Shown piece after piece: positions 40,201-52,077 of a stretch of DNA of 64,000 nt (position 1 is its first letter; each line of letters opens with the position of its first letter). The DNA is from Datisca glomerata (Eukaryota; Streptophyta; Magnoliopsida; Cucurbitales; Datiscaceae). The stretch is from positions 248,001 to 312,000 of the forward strand of contig QANY01009424.1 of assembly GCA_003255025.1 (NCBI GenBank). Reading direction: 5' to 3'. Both the position numbers and the translations under genes were made by a program. The notes beneath the pieces were generated by a model. It worked only from the letters and a program-made list of their open reading frames with translations. It ran no database searches and was not told the DNA's origin.

Positions 40201-41415
40201 TGTTGTGATTATTTTATAGTGCAAATGTACATTATCATCATCAAGTAATAAATTTCTATAAAAATAGAGAATCACCTACAATATTGATTGGTATTAATAA
40301 TTAAAATTAAGTAAACCTTAATTCTACTTGAGAATGATGAAAAGTTGGGATTTTTAACTAAACTAAAATTCTAATTAAACTAAAACAATAAATATTTGAC
40401 AAAGATACAATTTGAATATTTAAAAACTCTAGGGTTCTCGATTTCACCAACCAAACATGCTCTAAACTCCAATTCTCAATCAATTAACGTTTATTCAGAA
40501 CATTGATAGCGGATTTCTCCAATACAATTATCAATTTCTTTCAAACATCGATATTAACGAATCATAAATATGAATCATACATCTCTGTCAATATTCAATA
40601 TAATGAAACTCATTAAACACAAGAAATTATAGTTGCTACACTAGAGTCATAACTATCTCTAACTTATCAAATTCTAGTGGTGTTATAAATAAAGAGCAGA
40701 TTCAATCATCATTTCTCAGTCTCAAAATTAAATTCAAAATAATGTAATAGTTGGCCTGACAATCACAAACATTAAAAATGGGTTATAACACTCAATAATA
40801 TTGAATATACATCGATTGAATTAAAAAAATAAAATTTATGAACAATCATAGTTTGGCTACGTCGTAGCCCTAGATAAGAAATTTAGAACATACTAGAATA
40901 AGAAGTATCCTAATAATATTTATGAACATAGAAGAAAAGAGAAGAAAAAACTAAATTTAAGGATGAATTGAAGCTGAGATCCGTCTCCCAGTTGGATTCG
41001 TCTTCGTTTCCTCTCCCAAAAGCTTTCTCATTTAACTCTCACATCCCAAGAGCCCTCCAAGAATATTAAAATATAATATTTATACACTCGGATTCGTCAA
41101 GGATTAGATTAGAGCAAAAAAATCACAAAACAAATCTAAAATTGTGCGAGTGTCGCGGCAGTGGGAGCCAGCGTCACGACTCTGGCATTTTGTACTGCCA
41201 GCGTCACGGTGCTAGTCCTCCTATCCAGTTCCATTCTTTTTGTGATTTTTCCAAGTTTTTTACTTTCAAATCTTTTCAAATCAATCCAAATGCAATTGAA
41301 TATCAAACCTACAAGACAGAAACAAAAATAAATATAAATCAAACAATAAAACTCAAAGAATAATTAAAATTAAAGTTAAGATTATCTAAAATATGAATGT
41401 GAAACACACTCATCA
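40201..41415 (-). repeat. Athila 3' LTR
   Basis: 1,215 bp; in element orientation TGATGAGTGTG to ACAACA. It keeps GTGTATAAATATTAT (about 41,073-41,087), a likely TATA box, in a segment that the other LTR lacks. Confidence 0.8.
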
Positions 41416-42723
41416 AATACCCCTAAACCTAACTTTTTGCTAGTCTTTGGGCAAAACAAAACAAAACAAAAAATATCAAACAATAAAAACAATAAAACAC
41501 TAATTCTGAAAAGCTAAAGAAAGAGTGAAGTAGTGTTTTTTATTAACTAAACTTGTCTCATAGATTCTAAAATAGCGATAACCCAAGAAAACCTTCTGAA
41601 TTATGATCATGTAAAGCTTTAACACAATTACCAACTTACATTTAACTTGAAAAGTCCCGTGTGTGTGTATGTCACCTTAAGTCGTCCAATCTCTTAAACC
41701 TAGATGAGTTTATGCAATCAAGTCTTGTCAAAGTGGATCTAATAATCTATAAATAGATTAGAACTCCATAATCAATTTTTCATGCCACTTTCCACTAATG
41801 TAGGCAAACCACATCATTTATGATCATTAGGACTTTCATAGGCTTGTAATGTATGGCTAGGGTTTAGGGTAGGATAAAGGATATTATTTTCGCTCAATCA
41901 TTATCCATAGTCACACATGTATTCTAGGAATCAACGATCTTAACTCAACTTATCTTGTAACATCCTCAAACTTGTCATTCTACCTCTTGAATAATCCATC
42001 ATGCTCAACCAATTTTTTTTTTAATTTGATTTCCTTAAGCATCTCTTTTCCTTAACGAGCTTTCAGCTAATATCTCCCAAACCAGTTGGTCTTAGGGTAT
42101 TAGATTTTAAGACACCTCATCTAGCTTAGTTACTCAAGTCCAAGAGACTATGAAATGAAATTTATTCACCATTTTTTTTATATCGAAACTTCTCCCATTC
42201 ACCCAGATTGTCATAGCTCCAAGTATTTTCCCAGAACATTCAAATACTATGAGTAAAAAGGGATACTAGGAAAAACTTTTTATAAGATTATGAAATTGCC
42301 ATGGGTGATAAAAAATGGTTATTTAGTTTCAACAGAGATGACTAGGAAAATAATTATGCACATGTTGATTTAAAAAGCTCAAACGGTTCAAAGATGGCCT
42401 AAATCATGTCCTAAGTGAACTGTAGCCCAGAATTTTATCTCGAACAATAATCAAATTGGTTCTACAGTTCTTATGAGATCATAATGATTTCTTAAGTCAC
42501 ATAAACCTTCTCCAAGAAAAAAAAAGATAATCAAACGCCCAAGGCTAGGTGCTCAATATGTTGAGATTCTCTAGTGTAATGCAAATCAATACTTGGTTCA
42601 AACACACACCGATACATAAATTCAACATTTTTTCAAATCTACCAATAATTCAAAACCAATCTCATCATAGGTGTTAATGTTGTCAACATCATAACGCCAA
42701 AAAAAATAAAATTTTAATTAAAG
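41416..42723 (-). other. Athila 3' noncoding region
   Basis: No open frame. Athila elements usually carry a long non-coding or env-like stretch here. The polypurine-like GGTTTAGGGGTATT abuts the 3' LTR on the minus strand. Confidence 0.55.
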
Positions 42724-43060
42724 CCACCACCCCCAAACTAAAAACTTTCATTGTCCTCAATGAAAAAAATATATGTAAAAAGAGTAAGTAGAGAAGACTT
42801 TCCTGAATAATGATGAGCTATCATCCTCGTCAGTCTCTGCATTATTCTTGTTATCTCCAACTGAGAGGAAAGTGGTGCATGAGCCAAATTCGTCCATAAC
42901 TTTTTATATAAAACTTGAAGAAAAATAAAAATAACATACGCAAAAGAAAATTAAAAAAATAACAAAAAATAACAAAAACATAATCGGGTTACCTCCCAGT
43001 AGCGCTTGCTTTAATGTCTTCAACCATACATAATTATCATCTAGGCTTCACCTATTGTCC
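42724..43060 (-). other. Athila post-pol tail
   Basis: The minus strand shows two phrases found after pol in plant Athila-type elements: GCGCTACTGGGAGGTAACCC (42,985-43,004) and CATTGAGGACAATGAAAG followed by TTTGGGGGTGG (42,724-42,762). Their presence next to protease sequence shows that pol was lost by internal deletion. Confidence 0.65.
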
Positions 43061-43095
43061 ACTGACTTTAGAATTCCCTTTCTGTCAGAAATTGA

Positions 43096-43890
43096 TCAGC
43101 CTAAGACCACTTGTTGCTCTTTCATAACCCCTAACAACTTGTCTTCTTGTTCACCATTTAACGAAACAGAGATAATGATAGGCAAAGTGGATATTTCTCC
43201 CATAAAGGTGTACCAAAGGTGGAGGTCTAACATCGATGGTTTTTTAATAAATGGTAGGTGTCTAGGTTTACCTTCTCTAAATTCTGCACTATCCACCCGT
43301 AAATAACTATTCATATCATTTGGGTGTTTGATTGCTTTGAAGAGATTAAAAATTCCCTGATCATCTTGCATTCTCAGAATAAGTTCCCCTTTTGCACATT
43401 AATTAGAGTTATTCCCATAGCTAAAGATGGTCTACCAAGAATAATTAGAATTTCTTGATTTTTCTCCATGTCAAGAACAATAAAATCAGCTGGGAAGATA
43501 AATCTATCCACAGTTACCAAAACATCTTCAATAATCCCCAATGGATATCTGATAGATTAACTAACTGTAAAGATATCATCATGGGCTTAACTTCTCCAAG
43601 ACCTAGCTTCTTGTAAACTGAATACGACATCAAATTATTACCAGCCCCAAGATCACATAAAGCCTTTTTCAAAATATAAATTCCCATTGGTGCAAAGAAT
43701 AGTAAAACTCCCAGGGTCCTTTAACTTCGAAGGTAATTTATTCTGCAAGATAGTACTACATTCCACAGTAAGTGCAACTGTGTCACACTCTTATAGCTTT
43801 CTCTTGTTTTAGAGAATATCTTTCATGAATTTGATATAGCTCGGCATTTGTTTCAAAGCATTAGCAAAAAGAATGCTTATATGTAGTTTC
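43096..43890 (-). pseudogene. Athila protease region
   Basis: At about 43,590-43,670 the minus strand reads K-A-L-C-D-L-G-A-G-N-N-L-M, the D-L-G-A retropepsin active site of Athila, then V-Y-K-K-L-G-L-G-E-V-K-P and M-I-S-L-Q-L. The downstream open frame 43,096-43,371 carries F-N-L-F-K-A-I-K-H-P-N-D-M-N-S, the usual end of this region (canonical F-x-V-F-x-A-x-K-x-P). Shifts and stops break the frame between 43,380 and 43,600. Confidence 0.8.
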
Positions 43891-44199
43891 CTAAACACAT
43901 CAAGGAACTTAGAAAATTGGTTATTCAATTTCTACTTTTGGAACCGCTGAGGGTATGGAATATGTGGAATATATGGTGGAGAAATATCAGGAAAGAGCTT
44001 TGACTTAGGCTTGATTTCCTTCTTTTCTAAGATATTAGCAAGGTCATCACCCATTGTCTCAACTTCTGCTTTAATTGGCTGAAAATTTTCAACAGTGACT
44101 TTCTGAGGTTCTGCTAACTCTTTGCCACTGCGAAGAGTAATGGAGTTTACTTGTTCTTTTGGATTCTTTTTAGTGTTGCTCGGTAGAGAACCTTGTGGT

Positions 44200-45540
44200 C
44201 TCTAAGTTAGTATTTCTGACAATTGACCCATTTGAAGCTCCAAATTTTGGATAGATGCAGGTTGACTCTAAATACTAGTTTCTTACCTCTAAATACTTGT
44301 TTTTTGCCTCTAAAGTGTAGTATATGTTCTTGCCATAAATTGAGTAGTATTAATTGTGAGCTGAGCAATAGCATCTTCCAAAGAAATTTTAGGTTGCTAA
44401 GGTTGAAACTGAGGCTGAGTAGCAACTAGTGGATTCATCACATACTGATTATTCTTCCAAGATAAATTAGGATGATTTCGCCACCCTTGGTTATAAGTGT
44501 TAAAGGAAAGGTTATTCTGCATGCTGCAATTCTCAACAAAATTAAAATGTTCTGACTAAGAAGGAGCAAAAGGATTACCGACTTGACATTCAATACTAAG
44601 ATGAGGTCCATTGCATAAATTACAAACTTCTCGTGAAGCATCAGCTGCATTAGCATTGGCAGTGAAAGAGCTAAATTGCTTTGAAAGTGTAGCTACTTAA
44701 GCTATGAGGGCAGTAAATGTATCTACTTCATGAACTCCATGAGTCTTTCTTGGTACATTACACTCAGTTGGCCATTGATAAGCATTAACAGTCATTTCTT
44801 CTAGCAAGGCATAAGCATCCTCATGTGTTTTACCCATCAAAGCACCTCATGCTACTGCATCCACTAACGTCCTTGTTGAATTCCCCAAACCATTGTAAAA
44901 ATTTTAAAATTGCAGCCATCCAGGTAGTCCATGATGTGGACATCGTCTCAACATATCTTTAAACCTCTCTCGTGCTTCATAAAGTGACTCTATATCATGT
45001 TGGGCAAATATGGTGATCTCATTCCTCATTTTGACTTTATATCATGTTATGATAGATCCAGCTGGCAGATAGTTCAACTAACTCTTAGCCTTATCCTAAA
45101 GTGAGAATGGGAATAATCTCAGCCTGATTGCATTAGATCAGACATTATTGTGTTTGGATAACTCACAAATTTAGAGGAAAGTGGCTATGTGAACATTTAG
45201 ATCGTCATTTGGCAGGCCACTGAACTGATTTTCTTGCACCATGTGAATGATAGCCGGCTTAATCTTGAAGATTTTGTCATTAATAACAAGGCGTTGAAAG
45301 GCTGATGCAACCTCATTGACAACTGGCATCGCATAATCTCGAATTGCCAAATTATTTTAGCTGTTCACGATTTTAGGATTTTCTCAAACGTCTTCCATGG
45401 TTTCTTGATGTCGTTTAGAAGCTTCTCTCCAAACTTGTCTATTATGTTGACAAATTCGCTCAATTTCCAAATTAAGAGGAGTCAAATTTTTGTTTCTAAA
45501 TTTTCTCATACTGCTCAAAGAACGCCTGAAAATTCAAAAC
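44200..45540 (-). pseudogene. Athila gag
   Basis: Minus-strand translation from about 45,520 gives L-T-P-L-N-L-E-I-E-R, then A-M-P-V-V-N-E-V-A-S-A-F, F-K-I-K-P-A-I-I-H-M-V-Q-E-N-Q-F, I-R-L-R-L-F-P-F-S-L, S-L-Y-E-A-R-E-R-F-K-D-M-L-R-R-C-P-H-H-G and A-L-L-E-E-M, all standard Athila gag words. Near 44,600 C-N-L-C-N-G-P-H-L-S-I-E-C gives the C-x2-C-x4-H-x4-C knuckle in shortened form. At least six in-frame stops are present. Confidence 0.85.
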
Positions 45541-45630
45541 AAATAATAAAAATAAACAATCATAAATAAAACAAATAAAACTCAAAGTAAAATTAAAGAT
45601 ATGTAACTCCAATATTAATAAACGAATTCA

Positions 45631-45652
45631 ATCCCCGGCAGTGGCGCCAAAA
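45631..45652 (-). other. Athila primer binding site
   Basis: TTTGGCGCCACTGCCGGGG on the minus strand, three bases inside the 5' LTR end. Typical of Athila-lineage elements. Confidence 0.8.
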
Positions 45653-45655
45653 ACT

Positions 45656-46722
45656 TGTTGCAATTTTTTTATAGTGCAAGTGTACACTATCATCGTCAAG
45701 TAATAAATTTTTATAAAAATAGAGTATCGCCCACAAAATTGATTGATATTAATAACTAAAATTAACTAAATCTTAATTCTACTTGAGAATGATGAAAAGT
45801 TGGGATTTTTAACTAAACTAAAATTCTAATTAACTAAAACGATAAAAATTTGACAAAGATACAATTTAAATAGTTAAAAGCTCTTGGGTTTTTGATTACA
45901 CCAAACCAAACATCCTCTAAACTCCAATTCCTAATCAATTAACGTTTATTCTAAACATTGATAGTGAATTTGTCTAATATAATTATCAATCTTTCTAAAG
46001 TATCGATATTAATGAATCATAAATACGAATCATATATCTCTCTCAAGATTCAATATAATAAAACTCATTGAACACAAGAAATTATAGTTGATGTACTAGA
46101 TTCATAATTATCTCTAACTTATTAAATTCTAATGGTGTTATAAACAAATGGCAGATTTAATCATCACTTCTCAGTCTGAGAATTAAACCCAAAATAATGT
46201 AATAGTTGGTCAGATAATCACAAGCATTAAAATGGATTATAACACTCAATAATACTGAATATACATCGATTGAATTAAAAAAATTATAATTTGTGAACAA
46301 TCATGGTTTGGCAACGTCGTAGCCCTAGATAAGAAATTTACAACATACTAGAATAAAAATATATCCTAAAAATATTCATGAACATAGAGGAAAAGAGAAG
46401 AAAAAAAACTAGATATAAGGATGAATTGAAGTTGAGATCCGTCTCACGGTTGGATTCGTCTACGTTTCCTCTCTGGTGGGATCCAGCGTCGCGACGATAG
46501 GAGCTTGCGTCACGGCGCTGGTCCTCCTGCCCAGTTCCGTTCTTTTTGTGATTTTCCTGAATTTTTGACTTCTAAATCTTTCCAAATCAATCCAAATGCA
46601 ATTGAATATCAAACCTATAAGATATAAACAAAATTAAACATAAATCAAACAATAAAACTCAAAAAAACAATTAAAATAAAAGTTAAGATTATCTAAAATA
46701 TGAGTGTGAAACACACTCATCA
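45656..46722 (-). repeat. Athila 5' LTR (internally deleted)
   Basis: 1,067 bp, collinear with the 3' LTR except for a loss of about 148 bp near 46,474 that includes the counterpart of the TATA region at 41,073-41,087. Confidence 0.8.
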
Positions 46723-46747
46723 ATTAAATTATTTGGATTATGTCAGA
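46723..46747. mobile_element. middle scrap of the split MITE
   Basis: About 25 bp (ATTAAATTATTTGGATTATG...) lie between the Athila right end and the Gypsy-2 left end. They continue the MITE interior, which resumes at 60,551. Confidence 0.55.
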
Positions 46748-46916
46748 TGTAGATACCGTATTTTATCCGGTCTAATACTTTAAAAATATAAATTTTATTT
46801 TTTGGCCCATATATTAGTCTAAGACTATGTGTATGATTTGAAACATAGCTCAATGTCTAAAAATAAGAAGAACTGTCCAAGGACTAAAAGATAAAAAGTG
46901 AAGTTCTAAATTTACT

Positions 46917-46925
46917 TATAAATAG
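46917..46925 (+). promoter_or_regulatory. TATA box of the Gypsy-2 5' LTR
   Basis: TATAAATAGAGGGG is conserved at 58,487 in the 3' LTR. Confidence 0.65.
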
Positions 46926-47562
46926 AGGGGAGGTCTTCACTTGAAAATGGGGATTTAGAGAGTGAGACAGAGAAGAGATTTTAGAGAGAGAAAGAAAGGT
47001 CTTGAGAAAATAAGAGACTTTCTTAATAAAAAGAAAGAGAAAGAGAGTTTTCATTTCTACTCATCTTTCATCTTCTCCTATTCTTTTTATTCAGGTAGTT
47101 CAAATTTCTTGCATTTTAGCTTACAATATATCTTGTTCGTTATTATTCATCATCTCTCTTCTTCATATTCATGTAGTTAATATTTTTTTATTTCCTTTTC
47201 TATACATAAGTTTCTTACTCATTCTTTATCATTTCTTCTACTCTTAATCTTAGGTTTTATTTTCATGTATTGTTGATTTTTTTACAAGTTTGATAATGAG
47301 ATGTTTTTGTCATTAACTCAATCAATGAGGATGATGATAAAGATTTTGAGGGATGTAAAATTAACTCAATGTGAATCAGCTCTTTAATAGGTTGAAAGTG
47401 TACATATGATGAAAAGATGTCCTATGATAATTTCTCATACATAAAAATGCAAAAAATAGAGATTAAACTTCTATACAAGATTATGCAAATATTTAATTTT
47501 GAATTTTTTTAAGTTCTTACAAGTCTTTTCTTCTTATCTTTTTAATTTTCGTTCATCATTTT

Positions 47563-47960
47563 TGTGACACTTGTCTGAATTAGTTATCATCCATGATCAT
47601 TCCTAGTATCGAAGGAAGAAACGAAAAATGGTAATTAGTGAACTAAGTAGTCAAATAAAAAAAATTGGTATATTTATATCTCAAACAAAAAATATTTTAT
47701 TTTAAAAGTTTTATTGAATTTCTTTAGTGATACTTATTTAAACTAGTTACTATCCATGTTCATTCCTAGCAATGAAGGAAGAAATCAAAAATGGTAATTA
47801 GTGAACTAAGTAGTCCAAAATAAAAAATGGTATATTTATATCCCGAACAAAAATTATTTGTTTTTCTTTATTGACCCTTATTTAAATTAGTTATCATCTA
47901 TGATCATCTTTTGCTATTTGATTAGCATTGTGGGAAGAAGTGAAAAATGATAATTAATAA
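47563..47960. repeat. 150-165-bp imperfect tandem units in the Gypsy-2 5' LTR
   Basis: Units start near 47,563, 47,727 and 47,873 and share ACTTGT(C/T)TGAA(T/C)TAGTTA, ATCCATGATCATTCCTAG, GGAAGAAA, GGTAATTAGTGAACTAAGTA and GGTATATTTATATC. The third unit is shortened. The same units recur in the 3' LTR. Confidence 0.8.
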
Positions 47961-49017
47961 ACTATGTAATAAAAAATAGCATGCTCATGCCAATAATGTA
48001 TGAAATTAAGCATTTTTTCATAGATTAATTTATTTACACATGAAAATAAATATTATTAAATAATTATATATATATATATCTTTATTTCACCCTCTATAAT
48101 TTTTTTTTATTTTCTTATTGTTATTTTTTTATATTTTTTTATTTTTTTTAGTTTTTAGTTTTTTTGTTGTTTGCATTTTATTTCTTTTTTTCTTTTTGTT
48201 TATTTTTTCTATTTTTTATTAGTAAATAATATTGGTTTGTTTTAGTTTATTTTTGTATATCTTTTTACTTATTTCACATATTGTTTCCTTATTTTCACTC
48301 TACATATTTTTTTTAAATTTATCATACATATTCATCATCTCTAACATCTCTTTCCAATATTTTTTTTTATAGTTGTTATCTCTGCTTAGTTATTTATGTA
48401 TTATTATCATTTCATCACGATTGTATGTGAATATTATTTCATTCTTTTATCCTTAGAATTGGCGTTCATAAATTAAAATCATAACAATTTGATTTAAATT
48501 TTTCTAATTTCTTTATTTAGTTTTCATTAAAAAAATTCGATGACGGATTTTAGAATTTTTAGGATACCAAATTTTTTGAACTACCGATGTGAGGAGTTAT
48601 TTTTAGGATTAACTCCAATAATGCTTTGATTTAAGAAAAATATAAAAATAGCAAAAAAAAAATTTCAATGGTCTTTGTACCACCTATTAAAAATCATTTA
48701 TTTGCTCATTTTTATGATGAAAAATGTATCAAATGAGACATTCAAAATTGAATTTCTATAACATTATTTAAAAAAAAATTGATAGCATTTGATTAAATTT
48801 GGTGACCATTTTTCATGATGTGTGTTGTGAGGTGCCAATACCTTCACCTCACGCAAATGACTCCCGAACCAACTTTAAATTCTCGCAGACCAAAATATTT
48901 GATTTTAAAATTGGGTGACCAATCATGCCCTAAAATGATTGGTGGCGACTCCAAATTTTCTTTTTTCAAAATGATTTTTCAATCGTCGCTTCGTGTCATA
49001 TGCACGTTGTGACAGCT

Positions 49018-49035
49018 TGGCGACTTCGTTGGGGA
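49018..49035 (+). other. Gypsy-2 primer binding site (tRNA-Arg-like)
   Basis: TTGGCGACTTCGTTGGGG lies three bases after the LTR, close to the Ogre/Tat form TGGCGACTCCGCTGGGGA. Confidence 0.75.
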
Positions 49036-49789
49036 CAAACAATTAGTCTAACCATGTTTAGATTGATAGAGAGTCAAGCCAAAATTTCATCATATACTAT
49101 CCTTTTGTGTGGTTCTTTGTTTGTTTATTTGATTCATTATTTTTTTTTCTAATTAATGCTTGTAGTATATAGTTCTTTTTTTACGAAATATATTTTTTCA
49201 CATAATTTCTAATTTCACAAAAATACACTAGCCTTGTACCCGGGCTTTCCCTTTAGGATTAGTGAAAATGAGTAGTGGAATACTTTCATGGAACTACGGT
49301 TCCCTTGCATGCTCATGAAAGTTCTGACTCTGGTCGACCCTTGCGGGATACCATTTGGGGGGCCCTGTTACTTAGTTCGGATAATAGTGAGGACAACCTA
49401 AAAGCCTATTAAGAGATTTAAGAGCCCAATCACACATGCATTTTGTTCTTAGAGCCCATATCATGACCAATGTTTGATAGAAATAGAGATTTTGCTTAAT
49501 TATGATATCATGACTAATTTTGTTCATGTATATATGTCCCACGCTCTTTAAACATCTTTTTTTTCCCATTGTTTCACTTCTGACTTCGACTTTTTTTTTT
49601 CATACATCTATCATGCTGCGTAATAGGGATTCTAGAGAAGTATTCGATACATTCATATTTTAGAAACCATAACTTCTCTTCGAGTGTGATAGAAGATCAA
49701 GTTACAGTAGCCCAATGGTCAAAGGAAACGCAGAAATGAAAAGGAGATTGTCTGAAAAAGGAGGATGTCGTTCTTCTACCTTCAATCAC

Positions 49790-50438
49790 TAAGATGGAGT
49801 TCTCACACACTGACTTGGAGAGGTTGAATAAGATATGGGAGGATTTTTCACCATAGCAGAAAAGTTTGTTTGTCTGTAAATAAGGTCTCATCGCTTGTCT
49901 TCTGTTTATTATAGTCAACGCTCCCGTTCTTAAGGCTTTAATGCATTTTTGGGACTCTCTGTACAGATGTTTCACCTTTGGAAAAATTGATCTTACTCCT
50001 ATAATTGAAGAATATCAAGTCCTACTGGACGTCCCGCTGCAAAGTGCGGATAAAGTTTATAATTATGACAAAAAGCTCACATTGAATAGAGCTTTATCCA
50101 AGCTCTTGTGTACTGTCCATGCATCTGAGATTGAGAAAAGGTTGAAAGTTAAAGGGGGGAATGAGTGTGTGCCGCTGAATTACCTCCTAGATCTCACCCA
50201 AAATGTCTTAAAGGAAGATGAGAGTATGGCTCTTTATGATCTGTGTGTATATGACGCCGTGTTGTTTCCAAATATTCAAGGTTATATGGATGATCAAGTG
50301 ATAAAAATGTTCCTTCAAGTTGAACATAGTGTTAACACTGTTATCTCAATTCTAGCTGAGACTTTTCATTCCTTAAATCACATACGAGTGCTTGGAAAAG
50401 GGATGGTCATCGGCTCTCCATCTCTTTTGTGTATTTAG
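49790..50438 (+). pseudogene. Gypsy-2 extra N-terminal ORF (Ogre ORF1-like)
   Basis: The open part from 49,941 shows H-F-W-D-S-L-Y-R-C-F-T-F-G-K-I-D-L-T-P-I then I-E-E-Y, the signature of the extra ORF that precedes gag in Ogre/Tat elements (canonical F-W-D-x-x-Y-R-C-F-T-F). Weaker sequence in the same frame lies upstream, interrupted by stops at about 49,857 and 49,892. The function of this ORF is not established. It continues out of frame after 50,438. Confidence 0.75.
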
Positions 50439-50797
50439 ATTCTAAGACATCTATGATGTCCACCAGATTTCAAATTTCCTCAAGTTTACTTTTCAATATC
50501 ATCGATGAAGACAAGAATCCCCATTGCAGAATATGGAATGGCCAAATGGAATCCGCAGTTTCCCACAAAGGAGTGTGGCTCTCACACCTATCAAAGTTGA
50601 AAGATGATGATGTTATCTGGAAAGCCCAATGGATGTCATTGAAGAGAAAAGAAGGGGATGTACATACGATCAATTTTGGGTACCCATCACAAGCTGCGAA
50701 CCCGAGGCCGGGATTTCCAAAGTATAGTGAAAGGACCAAATCTACAACATCATATGTGGCAAATACCTCACAAATTTCATGCAGTCATCACTCTTAA
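50429..50797 (+). pseudogene. Gypsy-2 ORF1 end and gag-linked region
   Basis: A 122-codon frame holds V-I-W-K-A-Q-W-M and then F-G-Y-P-S-Q-A-A-N-P-R-P-G-F, seemingly joining the end of the extra ORF to gag-like low-complexity sequence. The Retrotrans_gag core expected about here is not seen, so part of gag may be deleted. A stop at 50,795-50,797 ends it. Confidence 0.5.
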
Positions 50798-51431
50798 CAA
50801 TCAGCATTTCAAAATAACCTGAGACCCGGTTTCAAACCACCGACTCACCAACAAAATATTGATCAGGCTGATCAACCTCTGAGTAGAAATAGAAATAATC
50901 AACAGTTTGTCCAATATGATCCAATCGCCATGTCATATACATAACTTTTACCACAATGATACGAAATAATCAATTGGTACCAATTCCTTATGAACCTCTA
51001 CAGCCACCATACCCAAGGTGGTATGATCTGATTGCTCGTTGTGATTATCATGCTGAGGCAGTGGGGCATTCGACTGAGAATTGCACGACACTAAAGGTAG
51101 AGTACATGCATTGATCAAGGCTGGATGGTTGAATTTCAAAAAGGTTAATGGGAACCCAGATATCAATTCCAACCCTCTACCAAATCATGGGAATCCTACC
51201 ATAAATGCAATTGAGGAATATTTTTCATATGGAAAGAAGGACGTGGAAGATGTGAGCACGTCAATGGAAATATTTTTCCATCTTCTTTCTAAAGAAGGGT
51301 ACATCTATCCAACACGCTTAGAGGATGAAGGCGTTTCTTGGAAGCATATGCATGACTTTGATTTTTTGTTTTATAAAAATGTGATGGGGCATAAAATTGA
51401 GGAATCTACTTATTTTAAAATGGAAATGTAA
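50798..51431 (+). pseudogene. Gypsy-2 gag C-terminal part
   Basis: Shifted frames read F-K-P-P-T-H-Q-Q, Y-D-P-I-A-M-S-Y-T, P-R-W-Y-D-like words, C-D-Y-H-A-E-A-V-G-H-S-T-E-N-C (zinc-knuckle-like, about 51,035-51,085), then I-K-A-G-W-L-N-F-K and N-P-L-P-N-H-G-N-P-T-I-N-A-I-E. This series marks the end of gag in plant Tat elements. Confidence 0.75.
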
Positions 51432-52077
51432 AAGTTGTTGGATAAAAATATACTTACAATAAGCCATAAATGAGAAAAGAAATATCAAGAAGATGACTCT
51501 TTAGATCTCATGATAAATAAAGAATAATTTGAAGTTAATGTTGAAGTGTCGTCCTATATCCCAAAACCTCTCACAATACATTATGAGGAAAAGTCAACTC
51601 CCACCACTACGTCTTATGCTCTGATGTCCATCACCATCCAAATACCGGGTACATTTGCTTACAAGGATTCAAGAGCAGTACCATGAACATACGAATATGA
51701 GGTTATTACAAGTGGTAGTGACAAAATGTAAGCGCTAAATCCACCAGACCTAGATCTCTCCATAACTAATATTTTAGGAGTAGGTGGGATGACGAGGAGT
51801 GGCAGATGCTACACGCCAGAAGTTTTGAAAATAGATAAAAGTGATAAGTTTGAAAGGCAAAGGAAAGGGAAAGCTAAAGAAGGCGACAATGGTAATGAGT
51901 TCCAAGGAGAAATGCATGTCGGCCAAGTGATAGACCCAGATATAATAAGAGGTACATAGAAAGAAAGAGCAGTGTCTGAAGAAGAAGTATAAGGTGATAG
52001 AATAACTTAATTGCTTACCTGCTCACATATCTTTACTGTCTCTCTTTCTGAATTCTGAACCACATTGCCAAGCATTA
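51432..52077 (+). pseudogene. Gypsy-2 gag-protease linker
   Basis: Stop-interrupted frames give K-D-S-R-A-V-P near 51,664, V-I-T-S-G and G-V-G-G-M-T-R-S-G-R-C-Y-T-P-E near 51,780-51,825, the usual linker before the protease in this group. Confidence 0.65.

Larger units (their letters stand above)
40201..46722 (-). mobile_element. Athila-like Ty3/Gypsy element, pol-deleted
   Basis: Direct LTRs at 40,201-41,415 (3') and 45,656-46,722 (5'). The minus strand next to the 5' LTR reads TTTGGCGCCACTGCCGGGG, an Athila-type primer site. ATTAG and ATTAA flank the two ends, a 5-bp duplication with one change. Internal order on the minus strand is gag, then the protease region, then directly the post-pol tail; RT, RNase H and integrase are missing. 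It sits inside the split MITE and is older than or independent of the neighbouring Gypsy-2. Confidence 0.85.
46748..49014 (+). repeat. Gypsy-2 5' LTR
   Basis: Starts TGTAGATACCGTATTTT and ends CACGTTGTGACA. TATAAATAG at 46,917 is the likely promoter; GAGAGAGAAAG purine runs follow. The centre contains three imperfect units of about 150-165 bp. Confidence 0.88.

Noticed and set aside
46962..47180. 72-codon plus frame in the Gypsy-2 5' LTR
   Set aside because: Lies in the purine- then pyrimidine-rich leader after the TATA box. The corresponding 3' LTR region does not keep it open.
48060..48300. Long T-rich tract as possible promoter or terminator
   Set aside because: The same tract is in the other LTR at about 59,640-59,830, so it is part of the LTR.
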